Notes: generated by a model not told the origin, from the letters alone. Shown: positions 35,810 through 47,791, numbered from the stretch's first letter. The stretch is 64,000 bases of DNA from Acholoe squamosa (GCA_949317995.1 OX439037.1:19828324-19892323), one strand, 5' to 3'. Program-made: numbers and translations.

Positions 35810-36010
35810 TGAGCCAGCAAGCAGAAATGGGGGTTTCTGCGGGATTTAGTACCTGATTTAGCCACCAGGGGGCACCACTAAGGGCTAGATAATGGAAAAT
35901 ATGCATAAAACTACTATAGGGTACTTTTTTGATGGAGAATTCAATAGTATTGATAAAACGTTCTATTTTGGATGGAAAGGTTCCAAATTTGGTATGGTAA
36001 AAAAATGTGA
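35810..36010 (+). repeat. Dispersed repeat shared with 9672-9885
   Basis: Same-strand copy with the shared landmarks GGGATTTAGTACCTGATTTA and AGCCACCAGGGGGCACCA. Confidence 0.75.
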
Positions 36011-36904
36011 TTTGGAATTAAATGAATCTCTATTTTCAAGCTGATTGAAGTAATAGTTTTAATGCTAGGAGTTTTCAAAAATGGGTAAGAAAAAGCTCCA
36101 AAAACTAGCGACAGCTGACCCTACAAGACTAAGCCTTTATGTTATCCTCACTATTTTTGCATTTCCCTGGTGTGGAAGGATGTGTCTGATGACCCAAGCA
36201 ATACCTCTGCCTTGAATTATTACACACTGAAGTTGAGATTGAGTTTTTTGAAACCGAAGGTCAAACCCTCTCATATATAATGGCCAAAATCTCAGGAACC
36301 AATGGGAGTAGGAGGCTACAATTTTGCATGTGGTCAAAACCTATATACATCTCAATATAGAAGGCAAATTATTCAGATCTGAGGGGATCATGTGGAAGAA
36401 TCTGTCCATTCATAAAGGAATGACCCAAATTTGTGCACAATGCTAGATTGGACCTACTGAGGTTATTGTGATTCATTAATAAGCTCTGTGGACATTATTC
36501 GATTGAGGTGGCACTATAAACATATACATACTGAACAAAATTAATAGTATACTGTTGCTCTCCAGTGGGAGAAACTACAGCTAAGGCTATTTTGGTAAAC
36601 CATATGTAGGGCCACTATAATCATGTACTCCACATTCCAATTCTGTGGCAGGCTGACTGGCTGGTCTAGTGCATAGCTGTACGGAGAGTAAATGTACAGG
36701 ATCACTTACTGTACACATATATTTACTAGTACAAACTTGTGACTAAACAAAAAGACTCACTGCATTTTAGAATACTATGCAGTATTTCTGTTGTGGATTT
36801 ACAGAACATGTTTCTATTATTTAACACAAACTCCTAACAATGTTCCTTCATTCAATCACATGCTTATTCCTAACACTGTTAAACCCATAGTAATCAGCTG
36901 GTTA

Positions 36905-37088
36905 TGAGGAGTGCCTGGTATAGAGCAATCCGCGCGTGGAACAGGTTAAAACCTCACTACACGAAAGTGATGATATTACTGTTTTTAAATACAGAATTAG
37001 GACAGAGTTCAAAGATATATTTATGTAGGGCTTTGCCCACCTTTGTGATCTTATAGAAATCACACTCATCTCATCTCTCATCTCATCA
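36905..37088 (+). mobile_element. LINE 3' end remnant (CR1/L2-like)
   Basis: One frame reads RAIRAWNRLK and a shifted frame then reads ITVFKYRIRTEFKDIFM followed by a stop, the WN...FK pattern typical of the C-terminus of CR1/L2-type LINE reverse-transcriptase proteins. A short (TCTCA)n-like tail follows. Only the last ~50 codons remain and at least one frameshift is present. Confidence 0.55.
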
Positions 37089-37854
37089 TTACATCCCTAA
37101 AATATTGTATGTTATAATAACAAAGGAGTTGTGTCTTTATTCATCTTAAAGCAGTTAGATGTATTCTGTGTCGCCATACCCATTATTCTAAGCAATGGTT
37201 AAAATAAACATGTAAGGGGGGCTAGCGGAAGGACTGCAATGTGCAGAAGCTAGCATTGCTTATATTGCAGTTGCGACTTTTTGGTCTTTGATGAGTCGGT
37301 TATCTTAATTATCGGTAACAGACAGGCCAGAAGAGTTTTGATTGCATCCAATTTGTACTTGATATATTGCACAAACTACCTCCATCCACCCGTCCTGTCA
37401 GCTGTTTTGTCACGAATGACTGTCCTACCAGGGAAATATACGACCATATGATACACTCTTTGATGCATGCATACACAGACTAACCAGAGGCACATGACAG
37501 ACTTTGATATCCATGGACAAACAAACAATTATAGATTACTATAACAACACCCTGTATAGCCTGTCTATAATACTAAAGCTACAATTAGGGCACAAATGAT
37601 TGTATCGTAGTCCTATTGCTTTGGGAGAAAGCTGTCAGTATAATTTGAGAGTGACAGTGGGTACCCCCCACCTCCCCCTTTCCCGCCTACCTGCATGGAC
37701 ACTGCTGAAGGCCAACCATGGGAATGGGCCAGATAAGCCATTTATTGTTACCTCCAGGGGGTATGCTTTAGACTACCGGTTGACTCGGTTATCAGCATTA
37801 TCTCCTCCTGAACGGCCCTTACAAATAAATCGAGACTTCACTGTATTACATATA
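37089..37854. other. No gene recognised
   Basis: Includes an 86-codon frame at 37600-37860 with no recognisable domain, running into the MITE that follows. Confidence 0.4.
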
Positions 37855-38401
37855 CCGTAATCTCTCTCTAAGGCGCAGCTGACGTGGAAGGTGCACCCTG
37901 AACCCAGAGAAGACAGGTCCGCGTAGAAGGCACACCTGAAGCTACTGAGTCAGTTTTTGAAAATCCTGCACCCGCAACTCAGGGAGACTGGTTCCCGTAG
38001 AAGGTGCAACCAGAAGGGTCCAACCTCATGCAATGGTACAAAATTTACTCAACAACCCAACTACTCATGTTTTTGCTTTAATCAAAGAAAAGGTGTAGTT
38101 GATACCATGGTGCTCTACATGCCCATGAATTACTAAATGAAGCTCTTGGTTATAAGGTCAATAGTATATCTAATAAACCCTCAGTCAGTGGGGTGTACAT
38201 ATATTTGCAAACACTTTTATAATGAGCAGAAAGGTTTGCCTCATTCTTTGGTTAAAGAAAAAAGATGAGACTGTGTACATGATTCCCAATTGGAAATTGA
38301 GGGTACCCCATGTTTTAAGGCCAACCCCCAAAATAATGCTATAAGACGCCTCGATGATCTGATTCATGTATGGGGCGTGCCTTATACGCGAGAGATTACG
38401 G
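37855..38401. mobile_element. 547 bp pogo/Tigger-like MITE
   Basis: Termini CCGTAATCTCTC (37855) and GAGAGATTACGG (ending 38401), flanked by TA on both sides (37853-54 and 38402-03). TAAGGCGC-like and CCTTATACGCG-like subterminal text matches the widespread TA-inserting pogo/Tigger style of end. Assignment rests on end style only. Related ends lie at 44946 and at 54766-54875. Confidence 0.75.
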
Positions 38402-38439
38402 TACTAGTAATAATGTATTAAGAACCCAATAACATACTT

Positions 38440-38940
38440 AAAAAAGAAGGCCGTAATCTTGCACATAGGTTCTCTTCATGATACAATAATGATTATTACG
38501 GCAATTAAAAGGGAATATAAAAGAAAAGCCAGCATAATCTGATGCCAATCAATGAGTCATGAAAATAAGTCAGTCCCTATCTGAGTGTGTGCATTCAGTT
38601 GAAAATCAATTTCAAGGGGCTGTGGATTCTTCCCTTTTCATCTCTCCTTTTTATAGATGAATTCATCCAGAAGCTGACATATGTTGCAAACATATGGATT
38701 TGATAACTCTCCCAAAAAGTGAGATAAGTGTCTAAAGTTGGAGTTGCAATAATGTTGCCTTTTGTATCAAGTTTAGGAGAATAAATATTGTCCTTTATGA
38801 ACATCATGTAGTTAAGTCTCAGGTTTCAACCTCAACTGTGACTTTTTTTCAGCAAAGCAAAACCTAGTCATTAATTCTTCTCAAGTTTTGAACATAAATC
38901 CAAATGAAAATAAATGACTATATTTTCTTTGTCTTATCAG
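38440..38940 (+). repeat. Duplication block B, segment d2 (pairs with 20885-21665)
   Basis: Second copy on the same strand; the last recognised part of the A/B duplication. Confidence 0.83.
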
Positions 38941-39819
38941 ACATGCTATGAGTTATGATGACTGTAATAAGGTTTCACAGTTTTAATGAGATAATAACTT
39001 GGATTTGCCATTTGATATGTATTTTATTATCAGACCAGAGTACACAACACCAGATCCAGTGTCTGGTGATTGCAAGAGTGATACTTCCTGATATGGCTGA
39101 ATTTATCTTGGGACGCCCATTATCATTAATGTGTCCAAATCATTCAGGTGACTGCCAAAGTATATTAACTTCTCACAAGGAGAAATTTCAGATTTTAGAG
39201 TTGCGCAACTCTAAAATCTGAAATTTCCTCTTGAGCTAGCATTTCCTGATTTGTTTTCCAGCTGAAAAAAAAACACATCAACTCATTATCATATTTAGAT
39301 ATTATTTAGATATTATTTCTGCTATTCAAGATTTCTTTTATAGGCAAAGTCGTCATGAGGCATTAAACTGCATCTGCATGCTAGGGTTTCTGTCAACCCC
39401 GGTTCCATAACGTTTGGATCAAATATCGCATTATGTTAATATCTGTGTCAGCTGTTGTTACACCGCGTAAAAACCATGAAAAGGAATAAGTTCAAGCATT
39501 CAAGTAACCTTCAATAGTTGTACGTATACATACTGCTGTACATACACCAGAATTATCTATGGTTACTTCGTGAATATGAGGACGACATAGTGCTAAATTG
39601 ATCCTGTTTCTGTAACATTTATTGAAGTGCAGTACTCTGATTTGTGAAAATGCCCCTACATATCGGATGCAATTCTTCAAGATCAATCTCAAAATCTGGA
39701 TGGACTGTTCGATTTTATTGCTAAATTGTACCTCACTTAGATGGTCAATGTGTATTCTTGGTTAGCCTATAGCATACACAAAATCAGTAACCCGTGGAAA
39801 GCTATAGCAGAATATGGTG
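38941..39819. other. No gene; one long palindrome
   Basis: Short frames only (88 codons at 38955, 66 at 39492), no domains. A perfect palindrome at 39182-39227 is listed separately. Confidence 0.4.
39182..39227. repeat. 46 bp perfect palindrome
   Basis: GAAATTTCAGATTTTAGAGT and the exact complement meet at TTGCGCAA with no loop. Weaker pairing continues outward for about 10 bp on each side. Confidence 0.92.
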
Positions 39820-40410
39820 TGCCACTAGATGAGACAAGACTGAAGAGGGCTATATGGCTCCCTCTTTGAGTGAGTGGTTGAGGCAGTAGGTGGGCTGGAT
39901 TGGGAGTTAGATAGAGACATATAGGTCGACTGAGTTAACTTGTGAGTGATTGATTATGTCATTTATCAGATGGGTGAGGAAAGGACTCATCAGGTGGGCA
40001 GTGCACTGATTATACTATCGAGCAAAAGAGCAAGGAACAAAGAGCAAAGATACAAATAGCTAACATATATCTGTCCCACAAATACTCTATCATTGAGATT
40101 GGATAACTTTGTTAGATAAGAGGAAAGAGCATGACTGGGCAGGCACTACTTGCAAAAATGGCTGATGGGAAAAGAAATAATTACAGAGGAGTGTCAAGAG
40201 CTGACCAATGGCCTGAAAACCCTGATTTCTTAAAAATGCCTGGCAGAAAAGGGAAGAAGGCATAATTATCAATACTTTCATCATCTCTGGAGGGTGCTTT
40301 GCAGTAACTTTGAAGAGTTGACATGATTTGAAGTTACTACCGTATTATAGGCTTTGCAATTCAATATATCAGGGCAATTTTAGGTTACTTCTAGGTCTCT
40401 ATCACTCTAG
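39820..40410 (+). repeat. Second duplication, inverted segment (pairs with 55270-55860)
   Basis: The reverse complement of this stretch contains CTGCCAGGCATTTTTAAGAA, CAGGCCATTGGTCA and TTGCAAGTAGTGCCTGCCCA, which all appear on the plus strand at 55448-55565. The relation is clearly inverted. Confidence 0.85.
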
Positions 40411-41319
40411 ACGCTCCATCATTGTGAGCTGAAAATTTAATTAGGTACAGGGAACAAGGTCAATGAGCTAGGAACCACATACAAAAAACGTGCTCCCAAC
40501 CGTTGGTTACATAGAAGCCCAGTCAATGCCCTTATCAAACAAAAGGTTGATAGTTAATTTTTATTTTTCATTGAACCATTTTGTTGGATACAAGCCCCAC
40601 AGTTTAAGAAACGAAATGGAGAGCAAGTAACAGAAAGCATGTGTCAGCCATTGTTCCACTTTGCTGACCATGATGATGAGTACTGATAAGAACTATTCAG
40701 ATAGAAAGGTTAGGCACGCTATAGTTATCCAAGTAGCCTGTACAAAATCAAACCTACAGAAAAATGTCGATCTTAACACCTAAACAGAGAAATCTACATG
40801 AGTAGGGCATTATTATGCCAAAATAAAGGATTCAAGGCCCATCGATATGAGTTATTTCATTCGTTCAATCCTCTCGATGGCAGTTAATTGAAAGTATATA
40901 GGAGTAGAGGAAATACCTAGCAATCTGTAGGGGTAGGGACGTTACATCTGTACAGGGCAAAATAAACGGCATTGCATTCCTAATTGGGCTGTAAGAAACA
41001 TATTCTATCATGCCAGCACAGAATTCTCATGATCCCTCCCTCTTCTTTGGTAATGCATGAACAATTTTGGTGAATATTGTATAAATTATCATGGGAGATT
41101 TCCATTAAATTTGAATAACTAAAATCACAGTGTTGCAATATCAATTTGCATTTATTCAATATATTGTAGCACAAAGGGAGATAAGCTACAGCATGAAGGG
41201 GAGAATGCTATTAATGCTGTCAAATAACATTTGCTGATCAGTCCTGACAAAGATCATAAAACATCCAAACTATCTGGGTAAATGGACAATAACCAAAAAC
41301 TAACAAATGATGATAAATG
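40411..41319. other. No gene recognised
   Basis: No domain, repeat or RNA motif was recognised. Confidence 0.4.
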
Positions 41320-41590
41320 TTGTATTCAAAGTGCCCTATTTGAACATGGATGGACATTTACAAAAATACATTTACTTTATATCAATATTTTTTTGTGACA
41401 GAGGCCTAATTGTTGGTAATGGTGAAAAGTGAGAAAAAAACAACAACAAACAAAACAACACGGCCCTGTTGTTGATGCATAGGGAAAAGCCATAATTTGG
41501 TCATCAATCAGGACGTTAACAAGAGTGCTGCATTCAGCACAGAACTAATTTTCATATAGCATCTCTCCATATAATGTGTCCCTGTCGCAC
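41320..41590 (+). repeat. Second duplication, direct segment (pairs with 55890-56165)
   Basis: Shared in direct orientation: CCCTATTTGAACA, TTGTTGATGC, CCATRATTTGGTCAT, and CATATA followed by CTCTCCATAT. Confidence 0.75.
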
Positions 41591-41618
41591 CTATATCCCG
41601 TATAACCTTTTTATATCT

Positions 41619-41690
41619 GTGGATCAACAAGGTAAAGCGTACCTTTGTAAGGGGCCTCTCGAAGGTATGTTTTACCTTATTGATTTCCAC
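41619..41690. mobile_element. 72 bp palindromic MITE, relative of 7641-7710
   Basis: GTGGATCAACAAGGTAAAGC at the left and the diverged complement ending TTATTGATTTCCAC at the right. Same ends and size as the element at 7641-7710 but a more diverged stem. No target duplication is evident. Confidence 0.75.
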
Positions 41691-41807
41691 AAATAAGCCC
41701 CTTGACGGTTGGGGGGTCGCTTTATGCCTAGTGAAATGGCAATGTCCCATATCACTAGGCATAAATCCATGTCACTAGTGTCACTAAAGGGATTAGATTA
41801 GGTAGGT

Positions 41808-41984
41808 CGGGCTTCCCTAGCGCACTTAAAAGGGTCCATATCTCTTTCCTATCCCTCTGGATGTGTGTGGTGCACATATGTGACACATTCCTCTGTGAAA
41901 TTGTGTAATGTAGTTCTCGCCATGAATATGACCTTAGTTGCCGAAATGGTTTTAAACATCTATTACTCACTCACTCACTCACTC
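41808..41984 (+). mobile_element. SINE copy 8
   Basis: Full-length plus-strand copy with small internal deletions. Exact 13 bp target duplication AGATTAGGTAGGT at 41795-41807 and 41985-41997. Confidence 0.94.
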
Positions 41985-42479
41985 AGATTAGGTAGGTTAT
42001 GGGGCTTGAAAATGTTTATAGAGTGTTCCTTATTGAGCACAGGGTTGGTGGATTTCTTTGCGAATCATATGAATGAATTACCAAATCATATATGCATGGT
42101 TACCTAAGGACCTATCTGCAATGATAGGTTAAAGTTTTAACACTGTTTATTGGCTAAGGAAAGCACACCAAAATGGAGTTACTACAGTCAGACGCCTCAT
42201 AAGTTGTAATTAATGATCATGTCAGTCATAATCATAGGTTGTGCTTTCTATAGTAACAAGTGGGTTTCATGAACTATCGTAACATTATCAATTTCATTTC
42301 TGTATAACTCTTTACATTTCAAAATCTACCCAGTGTCACATGTATATCTCCTTTGAGACTCAAATTAAAAGCACTCATGATAGCTTTCAATTGCATATCT
42401 GCAGCCAACAGTTCCCATATTTGGTTGCCCCTTTATAGAGGGCTACCCCTATAAGATTCTGTTTTTTGTTTATTTACTT

Positions 42480-43020
42480 TGCCAGCATGCCTTCTCAGTA
42501 GAATTGTCATCTATAAGTCATTACCCCCTAATATAAAGGTTAGTTAACATGTGCCTCCTATCACTAGTATTGTCCATTTAAAGGTTAAAGGAACGGAAAA
42601 TACCCCTTTGACTATTATTGTCACGGTACTTAATTTTCTTAACCAATATTGCATCATCAACAAGGCTAATGATATTAACTTCAGGACGGGAAAGAACATA
42701 TTCCTCTCGGGAGATGTCCACAAATGGATCCACTTTTGGAGGTCACTAATTCAATAATAATGTCAACGCTTGTGCCAAGGCTACCTCAAATCTGAATGAA
42801 AAATTCCAAATGGTAGGAAGGAACTTTTTTAAAACTAGCCTTTGTTAGTCAAGAATTTAGATGTTGTTGGAACAAAAGCCAAACTTGTTTGACAATAATG
42901 AATGAAGGGTATGTGACGGAAATGGAATGACGAACTATATACATTGTAGAAGTCCAGAGGGACTATGTTAAACACAAATTTATGGGGTGATCATTTTAAT
43001 TGGATTACTGTGGAATATAT
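42480..43020 (+). repeat. Second duplication, direct segment (pairs with 63110-63690)
   Basis: Shared landmarks include GCATGCCTTCTCAG, CAATATTGCATCAT, GGGAGATGTCCACAAATGGA and GGTCACTAATTCAATAATAA. Confidence 0.85.
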
Positions 43021-43750
43021 TATGCAGTAGAAGTCACAGCTTAAAAAGAAACATGAACTATGGTTCCGTTATTAGATTTAATTAGTACTTCATCAGATGT
43101 ATTAAAGGAAAAGACAACCATTTTTCCATGAAGACTTATTTTAGTAGTACTATTATCAAATAAAAAATAAATCAGGCATAATATTTACAACATCTGCTAT
43201 GGTAAGGGCAGGAGGAAGACCTCTCTGAGGCAGCCTATGATATCATAATAGTCCAGATTCAGCCCAGTATTGACTATACAGAACTCTTGGTCTCCAAATA
43301 AATGGCACTTAGAAGTGCCCTTTGACCCTGATTCCATATTTCCCTTTTATTACTAACACTAATTAGCCCCATTGAGTTACCACACATAATGTAAGGTTGT
43401 TGCAAACTTTCCTTCTACCATTAAAAAACTATTTTCTAAAACTCTCCATCCTCAAGCAATGCAGCACCCGATACATCTGGTCTCCTGTGACGTCATATTT
43501 TGCATCAGGGTGCTTTCCTTCCAGACATACGAAGAAGTATGCCTGGATATTTTTATTCAGCAGAAATTTACCAAAACAGTTCATCATGAAAACAGGGTTG
43601 TATTTTCCTTTAAACACCTGAAGAATGCAACTGATTAATTCACATGAAGTATGAGGCTTAGCAGTCTATTTCAGGTTAGTCCAAATAGGAGCATTAATAC
43701 ACTATTTAGCCCACTATCCTATTGACACTAACAGCACCAACAACGTAGAA
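43021..43750. other. No gene recognised
   Basis: Spacer left of the Harbinger element. Two opposing short frames at 43397-43621 overlap each other and show no domain. Confidence 0.4.
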
Positions 43751-44945
43751 CTGGGGGGCGTTACACAAATAAGGGTCAGTCGTTCTGATATTTGTTGCTG
43801 TAAGTACGATAAAAGTAACGTGTTGTTCTGAACACCGTTACACAATCCCCACCCCCTGATATAACGAAAATTGCTGTCACAGTGACTCTCTTGTTGTGGA
43901 ACGAGGAAAGTTGCCTGCAACGATGCATACAGGGCACAGCGAACCAGCGTAATTTGACATAGATAGCGCAATACGTCACTTCTGCTGTAAAGGACCTGCC
44001 TTGTTCACTGCTTCGACAGCAACTCTCTTCTAACATGTCTTCCTACACAGAAATGGTAAGGACAGATGAATCTCACCTGACATAGGGTGTATTTTGACTA
44101 GAGTTAGTTGTCTATGTGACTTAGGTAGCCTGTCTTTTACTCACGGTCATAATTCTTGAAGTGACTCTTGATCAGGAAGACATAGATATCTTGCTACATG
44201 ATGCCTATCCTATCTTCAAAGACACTTTGCTCACAGGCAAGTTAGAATTAACTCCCAATAAACCCAATACCTCAACTCCTGTCAAACTTACCCAGAGGGG
44301 AACAGAGCGAGTAAGGGAGGAGACGTGGACAAGGGAGGAGCATCAGGTCCTCTTTTATCAACTCCTGAAGCAACGCCACAACATCAAGTCTGCTGGTAAG
44401 GGAGCCCAGGGACGTAGAAAGGAAGGCTGGGACACGGTCATGGGTAAGTTAAAAATAAAAAGAGACTTTACACATATATTCTTTCTGCCCCTCTACTTTC
44501 ATGTAACAGTCTACGTCCACTGTCACCTACTACAAAAGAAACTTTATCCCTTAATAACTTCATGTAACTTTATATTGATCTCTTTTTGATGTAGTAACCT
44601 ATGTCCACTGTGACCTACTTCCACTACAAAGAATCTTTTTGCCTTAATAATTTCATCTCACTTTATGTCGATCTCTCTTTGTTTGTTTGAATATTATCAG
44701 ACAGTAACATCTTATTTTCAGCTTCTATAAACAGCGTAAGGGAGACTGAGCGCAAACTACACACCACCCGGCATCACATAAATGATTTTTTCTACAAAGC
44801 CTCTAAGAAGGCAAATATACAAGTTTTCTTTTCAAATGAAGATGAAATATTTCCTGATCTTCTTCTCTGCAAGCACTGACAACTAAATCATCCTCCATGT
44901 TCCTTTGTAAAGTTAAAAATTTCTTTCTGTAGCCCATGTGTTTTA

Positions 44946-44982
44946 CCGTAATCTCCCGCGTCTAAGGCGCCTCTTTTTTACA
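44946..44982 (+). mobile_element. Single end of a pogo-like MITE
   Basis: TACCGTAATCTCCCGCGTCT and the following AAGGCGCC match the left end of the 547 bp MITE at 37855. The other end is not found nearby. It lies in an intron of the first Myb-like gene. Confidence 0.5.
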
Positions 44983-46094
44983 TCATGCCTCTATTTATTA
45001 ATTTATTTTTCTTTTTTAATTGTGACCCTCTTATTTTTTATCAGAACAAGGCTTACCCGAAGTTCATACGGGATGGAAAGGAATGTCCAGGTTTGTTGTC
45101 GGAGGAGATAATGTGCCTCAAGTACAAAGGGAAAAAGTACATAGCAGGTGAGAAAACTTTTGTTACTTAATTCCTTTGCACCTTTTCTCATTTCCATCTG
45201 CCAATATATTTCATGAAGTAATTTGACTTTGATTTGTAGTTCCCCCTAGACTAAAGAATCGTTGTTTCCTCACCCTTATGCATTGTTATGTTTTTTTGTA
45301 AATAATTATATGAACCAATTCAATCTTTTTTTATAGGTCCTAACGGAGAGATAGTGCACGGTCTACAGAACAAAAAGAAGGAGGACCCCCCCTCACCCGT
45401 CAAACCCTCCACGGATAAATCAAACAAGGCCTCAGCTAAGCCAGCTGGCAGTAAAACCCAGTCGTCATGCAAGTTTTCTGCTCCAGCACCCTCCACTCCC
45501 AGCAAGCAATACAAAAACAAAGAGAAACCCCTTAAGCTTAAGAGGTCCACCAAACATATTAAAATTGAAAAGAAAGAATCTGCTTCATCCTCAGATAATA
45601 TGAATGTTTGTGTAGTTAATGACAGCATGGACGAGGATATAATAGATCTTACTACAGTCCCTTCTGTTCCCAATGAAACTCCAGACAAGGTCAGCCCGGT
45701 CAAACAACCGACCCGTCGTAGTCCCTGTTTAGCCAGCAAGAAGAGCCTATCTTTTGAAGACCCTACAAAGGCATCTTTAGAAGAGCCTCCTAAGGTCTCC
45801 TCCCCCTCCCCTTTCACCTCTACTCCAGTTATCTTTTGTGGTAGCCAAACTGGAATCGCTGGTTACCTTGTCAGAACTAGACAGGAAGGAGACCAACAAA
45901 TACTTGAAAGACCTACTTCATCGCCATACAGATGCTGTCCAGCGTATGATAACACTGGAAGAAAGAACTGTTTCAGACAGAGAGTTAATATTGTCGACAC
46001 AGTTCCAGACAACTAACAACCAAACAGAAATAATAAAAGGTGAGTCAAAGTACCTTGGTGTTCGACGATGTTTTGTAAAAGTACTTTTATTACC

Positions 46095-46957
46095 CGGTCT
46101 TCCCTAGCCCACTTAACCCTTTGGTGCCAGAATTATTTGAAGATTTTACATTATTTCACAATTGTATCACTTAGCTTATAAGGCCATGTATTATTTTGAT
46201 CTTCTCTTGATTTGGGCTCTGCATTACACTTTCTGAATACTAATAACTGAGTGAAGACTTTCAGTTAAGGACATGCAATTTATTGGTCAGGTCTGGTAGC
46301 CATAGTTACCAAACCATTCCATTCCATTTGTTGTTATTTGGTAGTATTTGGTCTCTACTGTCTTATGATATAGCCCCCCACTTCCCATAGTCCCTGAGAC
46401 CTCACAGCACATTCAATTCTTATTCTGCCCATATGTGTACTGCCACCCCAGGAAACATAATGTGCTAGTATCAATGCATGGATTCTCTATGGATATGAGC
46501 AGTTCTTTTAGAATCTAATGACAGTATGGCACATTGGATATAGCATAATATTGGTGTCAAGTCAGGTCTTAGCCCCCTGGAGGGTTGTCCTCTAATGAAT
46601 CACATAATATGACAGCTTATTATCAGGTTTTGACTCCCTGTGTTTAGTATAATGGAGATCAAGCAAAACGAATGCTTGTATTGTAATTGTGACATCATGG
46701 CCATTCTTTACAGGGTCTAACTTTGCAGATTGGGCCAGTAGAAGTATCTGGGTGATAATTTCCTTCAATGTACATGCATTTAAGCCCAAAACCGCGCATT
46801 TAAGCGCGCTTGGGCACCTAAGGGTTAAAAGAGTCTATTTCTCCTCTTTGCTGTCCCCTCAGGATGTGTGTTGTCCACATGTGCGTGGGCATGGACACAT
46901 TCCTCTGTGATATTTTGTAATGTAGTTCTCGCCATGAATATGCCCTTAGCTGTCGAA
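46095..46957 (+). mobile_element. SINE copy 9, split by a TTAA MITE
   Basis: The head CGGTCTTCCCTAGCCCACTTAA at 46095-46116 resumes after the MITE as TTAAAAGAGTCTATTTCTCC at 46825 and runs to about 46957, where it stops at CTTAGCTGTCGAA without the GGCGTTAAAC tail. It lies in the intron 46040-47020 of Myb-like gene 1, so it joined after the transposon had inserted or while it was active. Confidence 0.88.
46117..46824. mobile_element. 708 bp piggyBac-type MITE, copy 1
   Basis: TTAA on both sides (46113-46116 and 46825-46828), exactly restoring the SINE sequence CACTTAAAAG when removed. Ends are CCCTTTGGTGCC and, in complement, CCCTTAGGTGCCCAAGCGCG. TTAA duplication with CCC-starting ends is the hallmark of piggyBac. 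Non-coding. A second copy in the opposite orientation is at 60329-61036. Confidence 0.92.
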
Positions 46958-47791
46958 TTCTCTCATTTCAATGAAATTTAATAAAATAAAAAGGTTTTCT
47001 TCTTGGTTTTATCTTTACAGTGCTGGCCAAGCTGATTCATGTGACAGAAGGAGCAGTTAGGACAACTACTCGTAGCTGTCAGACCTTGTTGTGTTTGGAA
47101 ACACCACTGCCAGAGGTAGATCATGGACAAGCCAAAGGAAAGCAGAACAAAGAGAAAGAAAAGAAAGAGAAAGAGCTGGAGAAGCCAAAAACAATAGAAC
47201 AAGTAGATGGTAAGGGGGCAGATGGTAATGAAGATAATAATTCAACTGAAGATGGAAAGAAACAGGAAAAATTAGTAACCGAGGGAGACCACCAGTTACA
47301 TGACAAAGAGAAAGAGAGTTTGGAGAAGCAATAAGAGGAAAAACCTAAGGGCATGGATGAAATCAAAGAATTGGACCTTAAACAAAGTCCCACGCCAGCC
47401 CATCAACCTGCACTCAAAGATAATTCAGTTGCGCCGCAGAAAGATAAGTCAGTTGTGCTGGTTAATGATACAGCGAAAACAGAGGATGATCCTATTGACT
47501 ATAGTAAAACATCAGTGCCTATTGACTTCAGCCATAAGGGTAAGTGTTCTTCTCGGCGTGCGCAGAGTGAAGAGAAAGACAACGGATCAGGTGACAGAGA
47601 TGACAAGTCAGAGGAGGAGGCGGCCCCTCAAAAAAGGAGAAAGCAGGCAGAACCTAAAAAGGCGAAGGACAACAATGATCCAAAAAAGGTGGATGAGGCA
47701 GAGGTTACCACCAAAACCACCCATAAAAGAGAACTGCCCCCCCAAAAAAAAGCAGCAAATGAAAACTAACTGAACTTATAAGGACATAAAA

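Larger units (their letters stand above)
44035..47769 (+). pseudogene. Harbinger Myb/SANT-like gene 1, six exons, broken
   Basis: Exons inferred from GT-AG signals: 44035-44055 (ATG start), 44176-44443, 44722-about 44822, 45045-45147, 45337-46039 and 47021-47769. Phases join cleanly at most junctions; the third exon's donor (GTTTTC) is weak, and without it the frame stops at 44879. Exons 2-3 encode a Myb/SANT-like fold (ETWTREEHQVLFYQLL, then GRRKEGWDTVM and TRHHINDFF), the usual DNA-binding partner of Harbinger transposase. Exon 5 is Ser/Pro/Lys-rich with DEDIIDLT, then shifts frame near 45835 into a coiled-coil-like SELDRKETNKYLKDLLHRH. Exon 6 is charged and low-complexity, with one in-frame TAA at 47332. 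The DNA-binding role is family knowledge; the exon model is mine. Confidence 0.7.

Noticed and set aside
44882-45044. Stop at 44879 as the true end of Myb-like gene 1
   Set aside because: The next exons continue with good splice sites and matching phase, so I favour the splice despite its weak GTTTTC donor; this remains uncertain.
45320-45817. 165-codon minus-strand frame
   Set aside because: It is the exact antisense of exon 5 of Harbinger Myb-like gene 1; its Ser/Leu-rich composition is what the complement of that low-complexity exon gives.
5750-46957. Identical short peptides such as LCNVVLAMNMTLAVEMALNIYYSL-type frames
   Set aside because: They are translations of the SINE sequence and recur only because the SINE does.
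47121-47393. 90-codon minus frame rich in Ser/Phe
   Set aside because: Antisense shadow of the Lys/Glu-rich exon 6 of Myb-like gene 1.
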